From Chitinophaga niabensis (GTDB lineage: Bacteria; Bacteroidota; Bacteroidia; Chitinophagales; Chitinophagaceae), in assembly GCF_039545795.1 (NCBI RefSeq), contig NZ_CP154260.1, forward strand, positions 5,523,001 to 5,587,000: a DNA stretch of 64,000 nucleotides, written 5' to 3'. Made by a program: the position numbers and the translations under genes. The notes below the pieces were generated by a model. It was not told the origin of the DNA, made no database searches, and saw only the letters and a program-made list of their open reading frames with translations. Shown piece after piece: positions 8,793-18,165 of this stretch (the stretch's first letter is position 1; every line of letters starts with the position of its first letter).

Positions 8793-9104
8793 AGACCTTG
8801 CCGCGCAGCAGAGGGCGGAGGTTTTTTCTTTTTGAGGAGGCGGGTGTTTTTATTTTGAGTTTTGAGGAGCGTGAGGTTGGTGGGTGTTTTTGTTTTAGGA
8901 GAAGAGTTTTTGCGGAGATCTTGCCGCGCAGCAGAGGGCGGAGGTTTTTTCTTTTTGAGGAGGAGGGTGTTTTTATTTTGGGTTTTGAGGAGCGTGAGGT
9001 TGGTGGGTGTTTTTGTTTTAGGAGAAGAGTTTTTGCGGAGACCTTGCCGCGCAGCAGAAGGCGGAGGTTTTTTCTTTTTGAGGAGGAGGGTGTTTTTATT
9101 TTAG
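8793..9104. repeat. 123-bp tandem repeat, about 2.5 copies, each with a terminator-like hairpin
   Basis: Copies begin at 8793, 8916 and 9039 (period 123 bp), differ by only a few bases, and the third stops early. Each begins with CCTTGCCGC ... GCGGAGG followed by TTTTTTCTTTTT, a bulged hairpin plus T-run typical of a terminator, then a G/T-rich stretch. Because 123 is divisible by three, a 103-codon frame stays open across it, but the strongly skewed composition (Phe/Arg/Glu) and lack of a good start argue against coding. The first unit directly follows the DUF4332 stop codon. Confidence 0.9.
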
Positions 9105-9524
9105 GATGAGGGTTTTCTTTTTAAGGGAGAGGTGCTTTTTTAAGGATGTTTATGGAGGATGTTTGTTTTTAAAGAGATGGCTGCCGGGGGATTTCCACAA
9201 GAAAGAGTTTTTTTGTAATAAGAAAATAAAAAGGCATTTTGCGGTTAGAAGAAGCAGGGTTTTGATCGTGTAAGAAGAATGAATGAATCCCATGCCGCAG
9301 GAAAAGCTAGTAATGAAGTCTTTTGTATTAAACGCATTAATTTTAGGATCCTATACCGTAGAATGTTGAGAAAAAAAGGCGCTGCCCAGTTGTGATTTGC
9401 TTTCAAATTTCAATCACACAACGGCTACGATCAAAGAACCAAACGCTGAAGTGAGTGACACAACGGCGGCTGAGCATTGAACAAGAGCTGGTTACCAAAT
9501 TGCATTTATTTCCTTAAAGATAAA
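9105..9524. other. Gene-free spacer with a CRISPR-repeat-like hairpin
   Basis: No supported gene. At 9389-9423 the + strand reads GTTGTGATTTGC-TTTCAAATT and then TCAATCACACAAC. This pairs on itself (GTTGTGATT with AATCACACAAC, 2-nt bulge) and starts like Bacteroidota type II-C CRISPR repeats as I remember them. Read on the minus strand, the hairpin is followed by a T7 run (9371-9377 as A), so it may be a small RNA end. The 10-mer ACACAACGGC occurs twice (9416-9425, 9458-9467). No cas genes are in the window. Confidence 0.35.
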
Positions 9525-9558
9525 ATGACCACAGGCTAAATAGGTCACCTGTGGCCAT
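9525..9558 (-). terminator. Terminator of the five-gene ABC/OmpA operon
   Basis: Read on the minus strand: ATGGCCACAGG / CCTGTGGTCAT, 11 bp with one wobble, 12-nt loop, followed by TTTTATC. It lies 20 bp past the stop of the ATPase gene. Confidence 0.85.
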
Positions 9559-9577
9559 TCTTCAAGTTTTTTTTGAC

Positions 9578-10381
9578 CTACAACTGTTCCTTAATTTCGT
9601 CGATCAGTTCGACAAACTTACGATCTGTGCGGATCTCCGGCTTCCAGGCCAGAGCCATCTCGCACAGGTCGTATTCTTTTTTAATGGTAGCCCCGGGTTT
9701 GCCTTCCTCATTACCCAGTACCCAAACGGTGTCTGCAACAGCTGTAGCGTTTTCTATATCGTGGCTCACAATGATAAGGGTATTATGCTCACTCAGCGTA
9801 GACACTTTCAACAGCAGTCTGATCACACGGTCCACCATCAGGATGTCCAGACCGGAGAAGGGTTCATCCAATAAAATGAACTTGTTGCCGGTGAGTACCT
9901 GCTGGATAATACTTACGCGCTGGCGCTGGCCACCACTGAGCTGTGCGGGGTATTTTTTCAGATGCTCCGTGAGTTCAAAGGTATTTGCGTAATCTTCTAT
10001 GATCCGGCGTTTTTCATCTTCGGTGAGTTTCACTTCTCCATTGTCCAGGCCTATCCTGAGGTTCTGATATATGGTGCGGTGATTGAAAAGAATGTAATTC
10101 TGCGGCACGATACCTACCTCGCCTGCTTTTACGGGATGCTGGTCTTCGCCGATCCTTACTATTCCTTCGGTTGGTTTGATCAGACCCGACAGGGTTTTAA
10201 ACAGCTGTGTTTTACCAATACCACTCCTTCCGATCAAAGCCACTACCTGGCCTTGTTCCAGGCCTTCGCGGTGAATATCCTTGATGCTGAAATTGATATC
10301 GCGGAGGATCTTTTTCTCTCCGTATTGCAGATGAATGTTCTCGGCACTCAGCAATACTTTGTTCTTTGAATAGTTGTTCAT
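9578..10381 (-). CDS. ABC transporter ATP-binding protein (NitT/TauT-like)
   Basis: Cytoplasmic ATPase subunit, 267 aa. Walker A GRSGIGKT at 51-58, Q-loop GIVPQNY, signature LSGGQRQR, Walker B FILLDEP, and switch His in IVSHD are all intact, so it should hydrolyse ATP. Sequence style is closest to ATPases of nitrate/sulfonate/taurine-type importers. It is the last gene of a five-gene minus-strand operon; its ATG overlaps the stop codon of the permease by one base, which implies translational coupling and a physical complex with that permease. The C-terminal about 40 residues (CEMALAWKPEIRTDRKFVELIDEIKEQL) extend past the usual core. Substrate unknown. Confidence 0.9.
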   Translation of the reverse strand: MNNYSKNKVLLSAENIHLQYGEKKILRDINFSIKDIHREGLEQGQVVALIGRSGIGKTQLFKTLSGLIKPTEGIVRIGEDQHPVKAGEVGIVPQNYILFNHRTIYQNLRIGLDNGEVKLTEDEKRRIIEDYANTFELTEHLKKYPAQLSGGQRQRVSIIQQVLTGNKFILLDEPFSGLDILMVDRVIRLLLKVSTLSEHNTLIIVSHDIENATAVADTVWVLGNEEGKPGATIKKEYDLCEMALAWKPEIRTDRKFVELIDEIKEQL

Positions 10382-11163
10382 CAGCGGGTTTCCAGTTTAG
10401 TGTAAGGAAATAACCAGTGCCGGAAGAGGCCCAGTATGAAATCAAAAAAGATCCCCAATGCAAAGATGATCAGGAGTGTGGCGAATACGATATCCAATTG
10501 CACGTATTTGTTTGCTTTGATGAGCATTACGCCCAACCCACCTTCGCTCATGCTCAAACCTTCTACAGATGTGATCATCAGCCATGCGATAGCAAAGTTC
10601 TGGCGCATTACCTCAAACACCTGGTCGAGACGGCCGATGATGATCACCTCCCATAATTGCTGCCATTTGTTCATCCTTAAAGTGGTACATAATTCAAACT
10701 CCTGTTTGTTGATGTTCTCTATCACAGACAGCAGGGAGGTAACAAAGAAGGGCACAATACCAAAGATCAGCAGGCTCAGCTTTAATTGATGACCGTTGCT
10801 GGTGAGTAGTGTGAACAGGAAGATGAGACCGGTTAATGTGAGATACCGGCACTTTACGATAAAACGTGCTATAGGCTGAAACACGGGCACGATGGACAGA
10901 TAACTGATGAACAGGGCGATCACTATCGAAAAGAACATTCCTTTGATGGTGAGCGTTAAACTTGCAAAGAGGTTATCTATAAAATCCGGATAGCTGAAAA
11001 TGGTGCCGATAGCTGAAAACACCTTTGCAGGCGTTGGTATCAGGCCTCCTCCACTCAACTGCCAGAGCAATACTGCCATGATCACTTCTGCGATCACGAG
11101 CAGCATCATGGCTCGTTTATCCAGTATACGGAGCGGTTCAAAAAATGCTTTTATTTTATCCAT
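10381..11163 (-). CDS. ABC transporter permease (binding-protein-dependent type)
   Basis: Inner-membrane permease of 260 aa. The ATG at 11163 is chosen because the upstream open frame overlaps the preceding gene. About six hydrophobic segments are visible, e.g. MMLLVIAEVIMAVLLW, IKGMFFSIVIALFISYLSIVPVF, LSLLIFGIVPFFVTSLLSVI and the C-terminal ATLLIIFALGIFFDFILGLF. The cytoplasmic coupling (EAA-like) loop reads EFELCTTLRMNKWQQLWEV. It lies between the substrate-binding/OmpA gene (58-bp gap) and the ATPase (1-base overlap). This makes it an importer-style transporter whose only visible substrate-binding partner is the OmpA fusion protein. Confidence 0.88.
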   Translation of the reverse strand: MDKIKAFFEPLRILDKRAMMLLVIAEVIMAVLLWQLSGGGLIPTPAKVFSAIGTIFSYPDFIDNLFASLTLTIKGMFFSIVIALFISYLSIVPVFQPIARFIVKCRYLTLTGLIFLFTLLTSNGHQLKLSLLIFGIVPFFVTSLLSVIENINKQEFELCTTLRMNKWQQLWEVIIIGRLDQVFEVMRQNFAIAWLMITSVEGLSMSEGGLGVMLIKANKYVQLDIVFATLLIIFALGIFFDFILGLFRHWLFPYTKLETR

Positions 11164-11221
11164 GCCATTTGGTGATTGCAAAGGCCAGCACTTTTGCAAG
11201 CGCTGACCTTTGATATGAACA

Positions 11222-12988
11222 TTAGTTACCCAATACGATCTGTACGCGGCGGTTTTGTGCACGGCCTTCCGCAGTTGCATTTTCTGCTATTGGTTTGGCT
11301 GCACCAAAACCTTTGGATTCCAGCCTTGCAGCAGCTAAACCTTTGCTTAAGAGGTAAGCTTTTACAGACTCTGCACGGTCGTTGGAGAGTTTGAGGTTGG
11401 CGGTTTCGTTACCAACATTGTCTGTGTGACCATAGATACCAAGTTTCAGCCCTTCTGCCACCACGGCGCTTTTCAGGATATCGTCCAGTGTGCTGTAAGA
11501 TTCAGGTCTGATCACGGCGCTGCCGGTTTCAAACTGTACCTGTACAGATCTGGAAGACACTTCTTTGGTGATCTCTGCAGCGTACTGCTCTTTGATAGCA
11601 GTACCAGTGAGTAGTTCCGGGTGATTGCTCACTACGGAAGCCAGGAAGGATTTATCTACTACCTTGTTGTACACAGGGTATGTGGGTACCAGTTCAGGAT
11701 ACATCTTTACGAGGATGTCGCCGAAGGTGCCGTATACGATCTTGTAACGGTCCAGTTTATCATCTCCGAGGCCGAACATGTTAGCAGCGTCTGCTAAGTT
11801 GAAGGCCATGGAACCGCCCAATGCCAGGTTGATGCCCTGCGCGTCTTTTTCTTCCACACCGTTGTAATATTTCAGCCAGTATGCACCGTTCTGTTCGTTG
11901 TATACTTTGGCGGAAATGTCTGCCGCAAATTGCTTGGCATCTGTGAAAGAACGTACCTGATCTCCGGCTTGTGCGAGTGCCATGATCAGGTTCTCAATGT
12001 CCGTGCGGTGGTCATTGGCGAACTTCCTGATGGTGATAGAGATGTTCGGCATCTGGGATGCGTACTCTCTTGTAGTGGCGATGTTGATCAGACCACCTTT
12101 TTTCTGGGCGATGTTTACGTCACCCGGCGTCCAGGTGGCAACACCGTCTACACCAACAGTGGTGTCTTTTGCAATCTTCTTACCATTTACTACGAGCTTG
12201 CGGCCTTCTGTGTAACCGGCAATGTATTTATTGGCGGCATCCAGGAAGTCGTTCGCAGCGATCAGGTTGATGGCGTTACGATCGTAAGTGGTTTCATCCG
12301 GGTTTACGCGCAGGCCATTGTCGCCAGCCCATTTCACGAGGATGTTCATGTCACCGTCCCTCATTACGCAGGATACTGTTTTACCCAGTGCGTTTTTAGG
12401 ATCTACTTTCCATTCTGCGGGGCCCATCAGTTTGTCTTCACCATAACTTTTACCCATGGTGTAAAAAGCAACGGGCTGGTATTCAGGGCCCAGTGGCTCC
12501 AGTTCTTTTGCCAGTGCGGCAAAGAACATGGGCATACCATCTCCCATGAAGGAAGCGAACACGCCGGGGGTGTTGGGATTTGATTTATAGTCCTGTGCAA
12601 ACTTCACCACGTCTGCAATGGATTTGTTACAATCGTCCTGGCGAACTATTTCGATCTCCAGGTTCGCTTTATCGACCAGGGAGCCTTTGGTAGTTTTCGG
12701 GCCACCATTGGCATACATCAATGGAAACTGGGAGTTCCAGGCCATGATCTTCCAGCTGATCCTGGTTCCGCCGTTTGCAGATTCTTCTGCGCCGGGGAGT
12801 GGCAGTTTTGCAGCATTGCTGCTTAAAGATGCTTCGGGCGCATCCGGCAGTGCAACTTTACCGATTTCGGCAGCCGCTTTTGCTTCCTGGGGGCGCTTGT
12901 CCCACCATAATACTTTACCAGCATAGATTGCTCCGAGGAGGAGAACGATACCCAGGACTTTACCCCCTGGTTTTACTTTAATTGCCAT
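11222..12988 (-). CDS. ABC substrate-binding domain fused to peptidoglycan-binding OmpA domain
   Basis: 588 aa. Residues about 11-30 are a single N-terminal membrane helix or uncleaved signal (KVLGIVLLLGAIYAGKVLWW). Residues about 75-460 look like a type II periplasmic binding protein of the phosphate/NMT1 kind (ISWKIMAWNSQFPLMYANGG, VFASFMGDG, TVSCVMRDGDMNILVKW). Residues about 470-588 are an OmpA-C domain with the diaminopimelate-binding signature (YGHTDNVG ... LKLSNDRAESVKAYL ... GFG ... NRRVQIVL). The protein could therefore bridge the inner membrane and the cell wall while presenting a ligand-binding domain to the permease encoded next. Fusions of this kind are known to annotation pipelines as phosphate-ABC/OmpA proteins but I know of no defined function. 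Confidence 0.85.
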   Translation of the reverse strand: MAIKVKPGGKVLGIVLLLGAIYAGKVLWWDKRPQEAKAAAEIGKVALPDAPEASLSSNAAKLPLPGAEESANGGTRISWKIMAWNSQFPLMYANGGPKTTKGSLVDKANLEIEIVRQDDCNKSIADVVKFAQDYKSNPNTPGVFASFMGDGMPMFFAALAKELEPLGPEYQPVAFYTMGKSYGEDKLMGPAEWKVDPKNALGKTVSCVMRDGDMNILVKWAGDNGLRVNPDETTYDRNAINLIAANDFLDAANKYIAGYTEGRKLVVNGKKIAKDTTVGVDGVATWTPGDVNIAQKKGGLINIATTREYASQMPNISITIRKFANDHRTDIENLIMALAQAGDQVRSFTDAKQFAADISAKVYNEQNGAYWLKYYNGVEEKDAQGINLALGGSMAFNLADAANMFGLGDDKLDRYKIVYGTFGDILVKMYPELVPTYPVYNKVVDKSFLASVVSNHPELLTGTAIKEQYAAEITKEVSSRSVQVQFETGSAVIRPESYSTLDDILKSAVVAEGLKLGIYGHTDNVGNETANLKLSNDRAESVKAYLLSKGLAAARLESKGFGAAKPIAENATAEGRAQNRRVQIVLGN

Positions 12989-13088
12989 GTTATAAATATT
13001 TATAGGTTTAAGAATACACTTCGTTTATTCATACACGTTAGTATACGGTGCATACGTATGGCTATCCATGCATTTATGTTGATGGTTA

Positions 13089-14075
13089 TCAGCTCAGGAG
13101 ATCGTTATAATTATCTTTTGGTAATTGTCCGGGCTTACGTGGTGTGGTATTGGGTTCCCACTTTTTCACGTCCAGTTTGAATTCCGTATCGGGATTGAAG
13201 GATTCCAGCATAGTGAGTCCTTGCAGCTCATAAGTTGCGTTATCGAGGTCGATAGAGCGCATGAAGTCTGTAGAGTAGCTGATGGCTTTTTTCATACTGC
13301 TCAACTTGGTGGCAATATCTTCTTTGAGGAACTCCATAGATTGTTCCACCATCAGTTTCTTTTCGGGATCACCGTTAAAGATCTTCAATGCAGAGCTGAG
13401 GGCTTTGTTACCGGAAGAAACAGATTTGTAGAGATCTTTTTTCAGTTCCAGTTCATTACGTGCGTCTTCAATCATGTATCCGCTGTTCTTGTGTACTTTG
13501 GTGAGGTAGTCACCGATACGGGCAAGGTTATCGCGGATGGGTGTGAGTTGCATGATGTATTCTTTGATCCGGGCAATGTGGCGCGTAGCATTTCCCAGCT
13601 CAGGCAGCATGTTATTGCTCTGTGCGGCTTTTGCGCGGCTCATCAGTTGTGCCATGTCTTTTTCCTTTTCATCGATCTTCAGGTCGATCTTCTCTTTCTG
13701 GGCATCCACTTCGATGGATTGCTTGTAGAGTTTTTCGCGTTGTTCTTCCATATCGCCGATATAATCTTCGGCAATGAGGAAGGGGTCCAGTTCGATCACC
13801 ACACCTACGAGTTTTTTCATGAGCCATTCATACAGGTAGAATAAGCTCAGGCGCAGTTTGCGGTGTGTTACTGTATAGAGGAATAAACCAAGGCATACCA
13901 ATGCGATGCCGAAGTTGAGTGTGTTCCATACCACATTTGTGAGGATGGGGATCACATAGTAACCGATCAGCACCAATAAACCGAGTCCGATAACGATACC
14001 GAATTTGCCACCAGGGCGGTTCCAGTAGGATTTCAGTTTCTGGCCTGATTCTGCAGGGAAGAATTGAGTGTCCAT
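13089..14075 (-). CDS. Two-helix membrane protein with long coiled coil (unknown function)
   Basis: 328 aa, family not recognised. Two adjacent transmembrane helices at about residues 25-47 and 50-68 (FGIVIGLGLLVLIGYYVIPIL; FGIALVCLGLFLYTV) are followed by a basic stretch and a long charged alpha-helical region (about 110-300), rich in Glu/Lys/Gln heptads, e.g. EEQREKLYKQSIEVDAQKEKID and LELKKDLYKSVSSGNKALSS. Topology suggests both termini in the cytoplasm. The last about 30 residues are Pro/Lys-rich. It starts 2 bp after the preceding coiled-coil gene and is followed 100 bp later by the substrate-binding/OmpA gene. Possible role: membrane scaffold of the transporter system (inference). Coiled-coil TelA-type proteins are an alternative comparison. 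Confidence 0.8.
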   Translation of the reverse strand: MDTQFFPAESGQKLKSYWNRPGGKFGIVIGLGLLVLIGYYVIPILTNVVWNTLNFGIALVCLGLFLYTVTHRKLRLSLFYLYEWLMKKLVGVVIELDPFLIAEDYIGDMEEQREKLYKQSIEVDAQKEKIDLKIDEKEKDMAQLMSRAKAAQSNNMLPELGNATRHIARIKEYIMQLTPIRDNLARIGDYLTKVHKNSGYMIEDARNELELKKDLYKSVSSGNKALSSALKIFNGDPEKKLMVEQSMEFLKEDIATKLSSMKKAISYSTDFMRSIDLDNATYELQGLTMLESFNPDTEFKLDVKKWEPNTTPRKPGQLPKDNYNDLLS

Positions 14076-14077
14076 AA

Positions 14078-14734
14078 TTAAAGGGTTGTTTGAATGAATT
14101 GAATGTCTGACTGAATTTTAGTGATCATGGCCTGGCAGGCTACATCATACCCCTGCCGGCTGCTGGCAATCTTTTGCTCCTGTTCGGATACCTGGCCTTT
14201 CAGTTCTTTCATACTGGTTTGGGCACTGGTAATTTCCTGTGTGAGCTGTTGGATCTTCTGCGAATGTTCAGCGATGGTTTTTTCCAGGTCAGCAATTTGC
14301 TGTACTCTTCCCTGGATCTCCTGTTTCGCTTTATCATCAGCGGCTTTGTCGAATTCATCCCGGTCTTTTTCCACCATGCTTTTATACAGGGTAGCGGTTT
14401 CCAGCAGTTTATCCTTTGTGAGGCCCTGGATACTGAGGGTGGCAAAAACTGCCCCTATACGTGCTTTGTCGTCTGGCACGTGCGTTTCCAGTGTTTCCAT
14501 CATCTTCCAGAACTCGAAATAATCGGGTCCGGGCAGATTACTGCTTTCAAATAACCGGGAGAAGTGTTGCTCGAACTTGTCGAGTTCTTCAGCCGTGATA
14601 TTCGCGGTGGCGGTTTTTGGGCCGCTCAGCGGAAATTTTTGGGCAAGGGAATCCCCTCCGGGCTTGCCAGTCTGTGAAGCATCGGGGTCAAATTCAACGA
14701 AAATGCCCAACGCTTTCCTAAGAAAGTTTGTCAT
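14078..14734 (-). CDS. Cytoplasmic coiled-coil protein, first gene of ABC/OmpA operon
   Basis: 218 aa, soluble, no signal peptide, no family recognised. The N-terminal half contains a compact helical region (TAEELDKFEQHFSRLFESSNLPGPDYFEFWKMMETLETHVPDDKARIGAVFATLS), and residues about 120-218 form a continuous coiled coil (IADLEKTIAEHSQKIQQLTQEITSAQTSMKELKGQVSEQEQKIAS). The spacing to the next gene is 2 bp, so the two coiled-coil proteins are likely made together and may form a heteromer. Upstream lies a 340-bp spacer with a perfect palindrome at 14798-14814. Function unknown. Confidence 0.8.
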   Translation of the reverse strand: MTNFLRKALGIFVEFDPDASQTGKPGGDSLAQKFPLSGPKTATANITAEELDKFEQHFSRLFESSNLPGPDYFEFWKMMETLETHVPDDKARIGAVFATLSIQGLTKDKLLETATLYKSMVEKDRDEFDKAADDKAKQEIQGRVQQIADLEKTIAEHSQKIQQLTQEITSAQTSMKELKGQVSEQEQKIASSRQGYDVACQAMITKIQSDIQFIQTTL

Positions 14735-15074
14735 TGCTTGTGTGTGTAAAGGGTAAATTGATTGTTGGAAAAAAGAAGCACACTAAGAACTCGTGCAGTT
14801 GTTTGTGAAACAACCAGAGTAAAAAGAAATGAATATGTGTGTACTACATTGCGGTATTGATTGAAGACGTAAAATTACACATTTTTCCACATATGGCAAT
14901 TTTTGGGGCTGCGTGGGGGCTGCGTTTAAATTGAAATCCGTTAACTACAGTGGCTTTTAGTCATATATCCATTATTCCGCAAGCCTGCGTGTTCGAAAAT
15001 TTGCATTCCGGGGGCACTGGAATTAACGGTTAACTATTTTTTTTCGCTTACTTTAGCCAACGCAAAAACTATCC
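14735..15074. promoter_or_regulatory. Divergent intergenic region with palindrome GTTGTTT-gtg-AAACAAC
   Basis: A perfect 7-bp inverted repeat with a 3-nt centre lies at 14798-14814, about 65 bp upstream of the coiled-coil operon start, and could be an operator. Facing right, TACTTTAG near 15050, shortly before gldA, is a one-mismatch -7 box. A direct repeat GGGGCTGCGT / GGGGCTGCGT lies near 14906-14925. No gene is visible. Confidence 0.4.
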
Positions 15075-15977
15075 ATGTCCATCCTTGTAACAGAACTTAG
15101 TAAGCTGTATGGCCAGCAAAAAGCAGTGGACGGCATCTCTTTCGGGCTGCAGAAAGGTGAGATTGCAGGCTTTTTAGGTCCTAATGGCGCCGGCAAATCC
15201 ACTACCATGAAGATCATTACCGGCTACCTCCCTCCCAGTGCGGGACAGGTAAGCGTTTGCGGTTTTGATGTGGTGAAGGAGCCGATGGAAGTGAGGAAGC
15301 GCGTGGGTTACCTCCCGGAAGCCAATCCCCTTTACCCGGATATGTATATACGGGAGTTCCTGGAATTCATGGCGGGTATGCATCAACTGGGGAAGATCTC
15401 TGGTACCCGCATCACAGAAATGATAGGCCTGACGGGACTTACACCGGAAAAGCATAAAAAGATAGGAGCCCTTAGTAAAGGCTACAAACAACGTGTGGGC
15501 CTGGCGCAGGCGCTTTTGCATGATCCGGAAATACTGATCCTGGATGAACCTACTTCCGGGCTGGATCCCAATCAGTTAGCGGAGATCCGGAACCTGATCA
15601 GGAACCTGGGAGAAAATAAAACGGTGATGTTATCCACCCATATTATGCAGGAAGTGGAGGCGATGTGCAGCAGGGTGATCATTATCAATAAGGGCAATAT
15701 TATAGCAGACGGGCCGCTGAGTTCCCTTCAGCAGGGTTCGCAGGGTTATATTCAGGTTACTTTTGGGGAAGCTGTTGCGTTGGAAGAGCTGGAACAATTA
15801 CCCGGCGTATCCCGCGCAGTGGCTGCTGAGGGTCATATCTGGCGATTATACACGACAGATGCAGAAACCGTCCGCAAAAACCTGCTTCAATTCTCTTTGA
15901 TTAATAACCGGAACATCCTTTCTTTGCAGAGCAATTCGCAAAGCCTGGAAGATGTGTTTAAGGAGTTGACAAATTAG
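15075..15977 (+). CDS. gldA: Gliding-motility-type ABC transporter ATPase GldA
   Basis: 300 aa ABC ATPase. Walker A GPNGAGKST, signature LSKGYKQR (the SKG variant of exporter ATPases), Walker B ILILDEPTSGLDP, switch His in LSTHIMQEVEAMCSR. The N-terminus SILVTELSKLYGQQKAVDGISFGLQKGEI closely follows Flavobacterium GldA in spacing and motifs, and a C-terminal domain of about 80 aa is present as in that family. Known role: energises the GldA-GldF-GldG exporter needed for gliding in flavobacteria. gldF and gldG are not adjacent here, as is also the case in Flavobacterium. Because the DrrA/NatA-like family is broad, a generic exporter ATPase is the alternative. Confidence 0.75.
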   Translation: MSILVTELSKLYGQQKAVDGISFGLQKGEIAGFLGPNGAGKSTTMKIITGYLPPSAGQVSVCGFDVVKEPMEVRKRVGYLPEANPLYPDMYIREFLEFMAGMHQLGKISGTRITEMIGLTGLTPEKHKKIGALSKGYKQRVGLAQALLHDPEILILDEPTSGLDPNQLAEIRNLIRNLGENKTVMLSTHIMQEVEAMCSRVIIINKGNIIADGPLSSLQQGSQGYIQVTFGEAVALEELEQLPGVSRAVAAEGHIWRLYTTDAETVRKNLLQFSLINNRNILSLQSNSQSLEDVFKELTN

Positions 15978-16035
15978 TGGTGCCGTGTGAATGGGGAGAC
16001 GCCATTTGCCGTGAGTTGGTATTTTTTAAGAATAA

Positions 16036-17346
<1,311 letters not shown>

Positions 17347-17391
17347 TTTTTAGTATCACTACGTTATTAATTAGTGGTCAATACAAATTTT

Positions 17392-17419
17392 TCCGGGTAC
17401 TGGTCTTCCAGTACCCGGA
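17392..17419 (+). other. Perfect 12-bp hairpin between eno and ftsB
   Basis: TCCGGGTACTGG / CCAGTACCCGGA with a 4-nt loop. It starts 45 bp after the eno stop and ends about 22 bp before the ftsB ATG. No T-run follows, so it is not a canonical terminator; more likely a processing or mRNA-stabilising hairpin between the two cistrons. Confidence 0.8.
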
Positions 17420-17441
17420 TACCAAATCAGCCTTTGTGAAT

Positions 17442-17762
17442 ATGGACCTGTTGAAGCGTTTTAAAAAAGTACCTGCCATCCTGCGTAACAAGTATATTGT
17501 AGGCGGGGTGCTTTTTGTGGTCTGGTTACTTTTTGTGGACCGGAACAACGTTTTCACCCAATTCACCCTGAGTTCAGAAGAGAACAAACTGGAGGGTCAG
17601 AAGGCGTTTTACAAGCAGGAAATAGACAGAGCACGCCAGGACCAGTTCGAATTACTGTCCAGCCCCGAAAAACTGGAGAAATTTGCCCGGGAGCAGTACC
17701 GGATGAAAAAAGAAGATGAGGATCTGTTCATTATCCCCGAGCCAAAGCCCAAAATCGACTAA
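17442..17762 (+). CDS. ftsB: FtsB/DivIC-type septum formation initiator
   Basis: 106 aa from the ATG at 17442 (a GTG two codons earlier is possible). Short basic cytoplasmic tail, one transmembrane helix (about residues 18-34, YIVGGVLFVVWLLFVD), then a periplasmic coiled coil (EENKLEGQKAFYKQEIDRARQD) and a short C-terminal domain containing LEKFAREQYRMKKEDEDLF, the typical FtsB/DivIC ending. Known role: part of the FtsQLB-type divisome complex that activates septal peptidoglycan synthesis. The position after eno matches the conserved eno-ftsB order. Confidence 0.85.
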   Translation: MDLLKRFKKVPAILRNKYIVGGVLFVVWLLFVDRNNVFTQFTLSSEENKLEGQKAFYKQEIDRARQDQFELLSSPEKLEKFAREQYRMKKEDEDLFIIPEPKPKID

Positions 17763-17934
17763 TTTATTGGTTCCCAAGCCCCATTATCCTCTTAAGGCTT
17801 TGTTAAAAACTTGCATTTTCTAAAAAAATGGGCTAAATTAACAATACTAACCCGTCATTATCCGTTATGTAACTGTTATATCTTATACAGCCTTCTGTAT
17901 TGATAGTATTCTATTTAAAATAACAATCTATCGC

Positions 17935-18147
17935 ATGAGCAATTTTACACTCCCTTTTTCTACTCCTAACTATGTTGTAACCGACCCGGAAGGGCAAACT
18001 GCACCTATGCAAGTGAATCAAGAATTATTACGTGAAGAAAAGAAATTGCATCTTTTGACCTTACAGGCGTTGAATACTGTGAAGCTCGCCCCTCGTCAGT
18101 CTACCCTCATCGCAATTTTTGACCACGCACAAAAACGCGAGGTATAG
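17935..18147 (+). CDS. Small hypothetical protein (70 aa)
   Basis: 70 aa, soluble, no signal peptide. Sequence runs MSNFTLPFSTPNYVVTDPEGQTAP and ends LAPRQSTLIAIFDHAQKREV, with a charged central helix (VNQELLREEKKLHLLTLQALNTVKL). No family recognised. It ends 18 bp before the nth start codon, so it probably shares its transcript. Codon use is like that of its neighbours, and the good start and compact spacing support a real gene. Confidence 0.6.
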   Translation: MSNFTLPFSTPNYVVTDPEGQTAPMQVNQELLREEKKLHLLTLQALNTVKLAPRQSTLIAIFDHAQKREV

Positions 18148-18165
18148 TTTTTGTATTTTGCAGGC

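Noticed and set aside
8798..9109. 103-codon open frame across the 123-bp repeats
   Set aside because: It is open only because the period is divisible by three; composition is extreme and each unit carries a terminator-like hairpin.
9389..9409. CRISPR array call
   Set aside because: Only one partial repeat-like stretch, no spacers, no cas genes; reported only as a weak finding.
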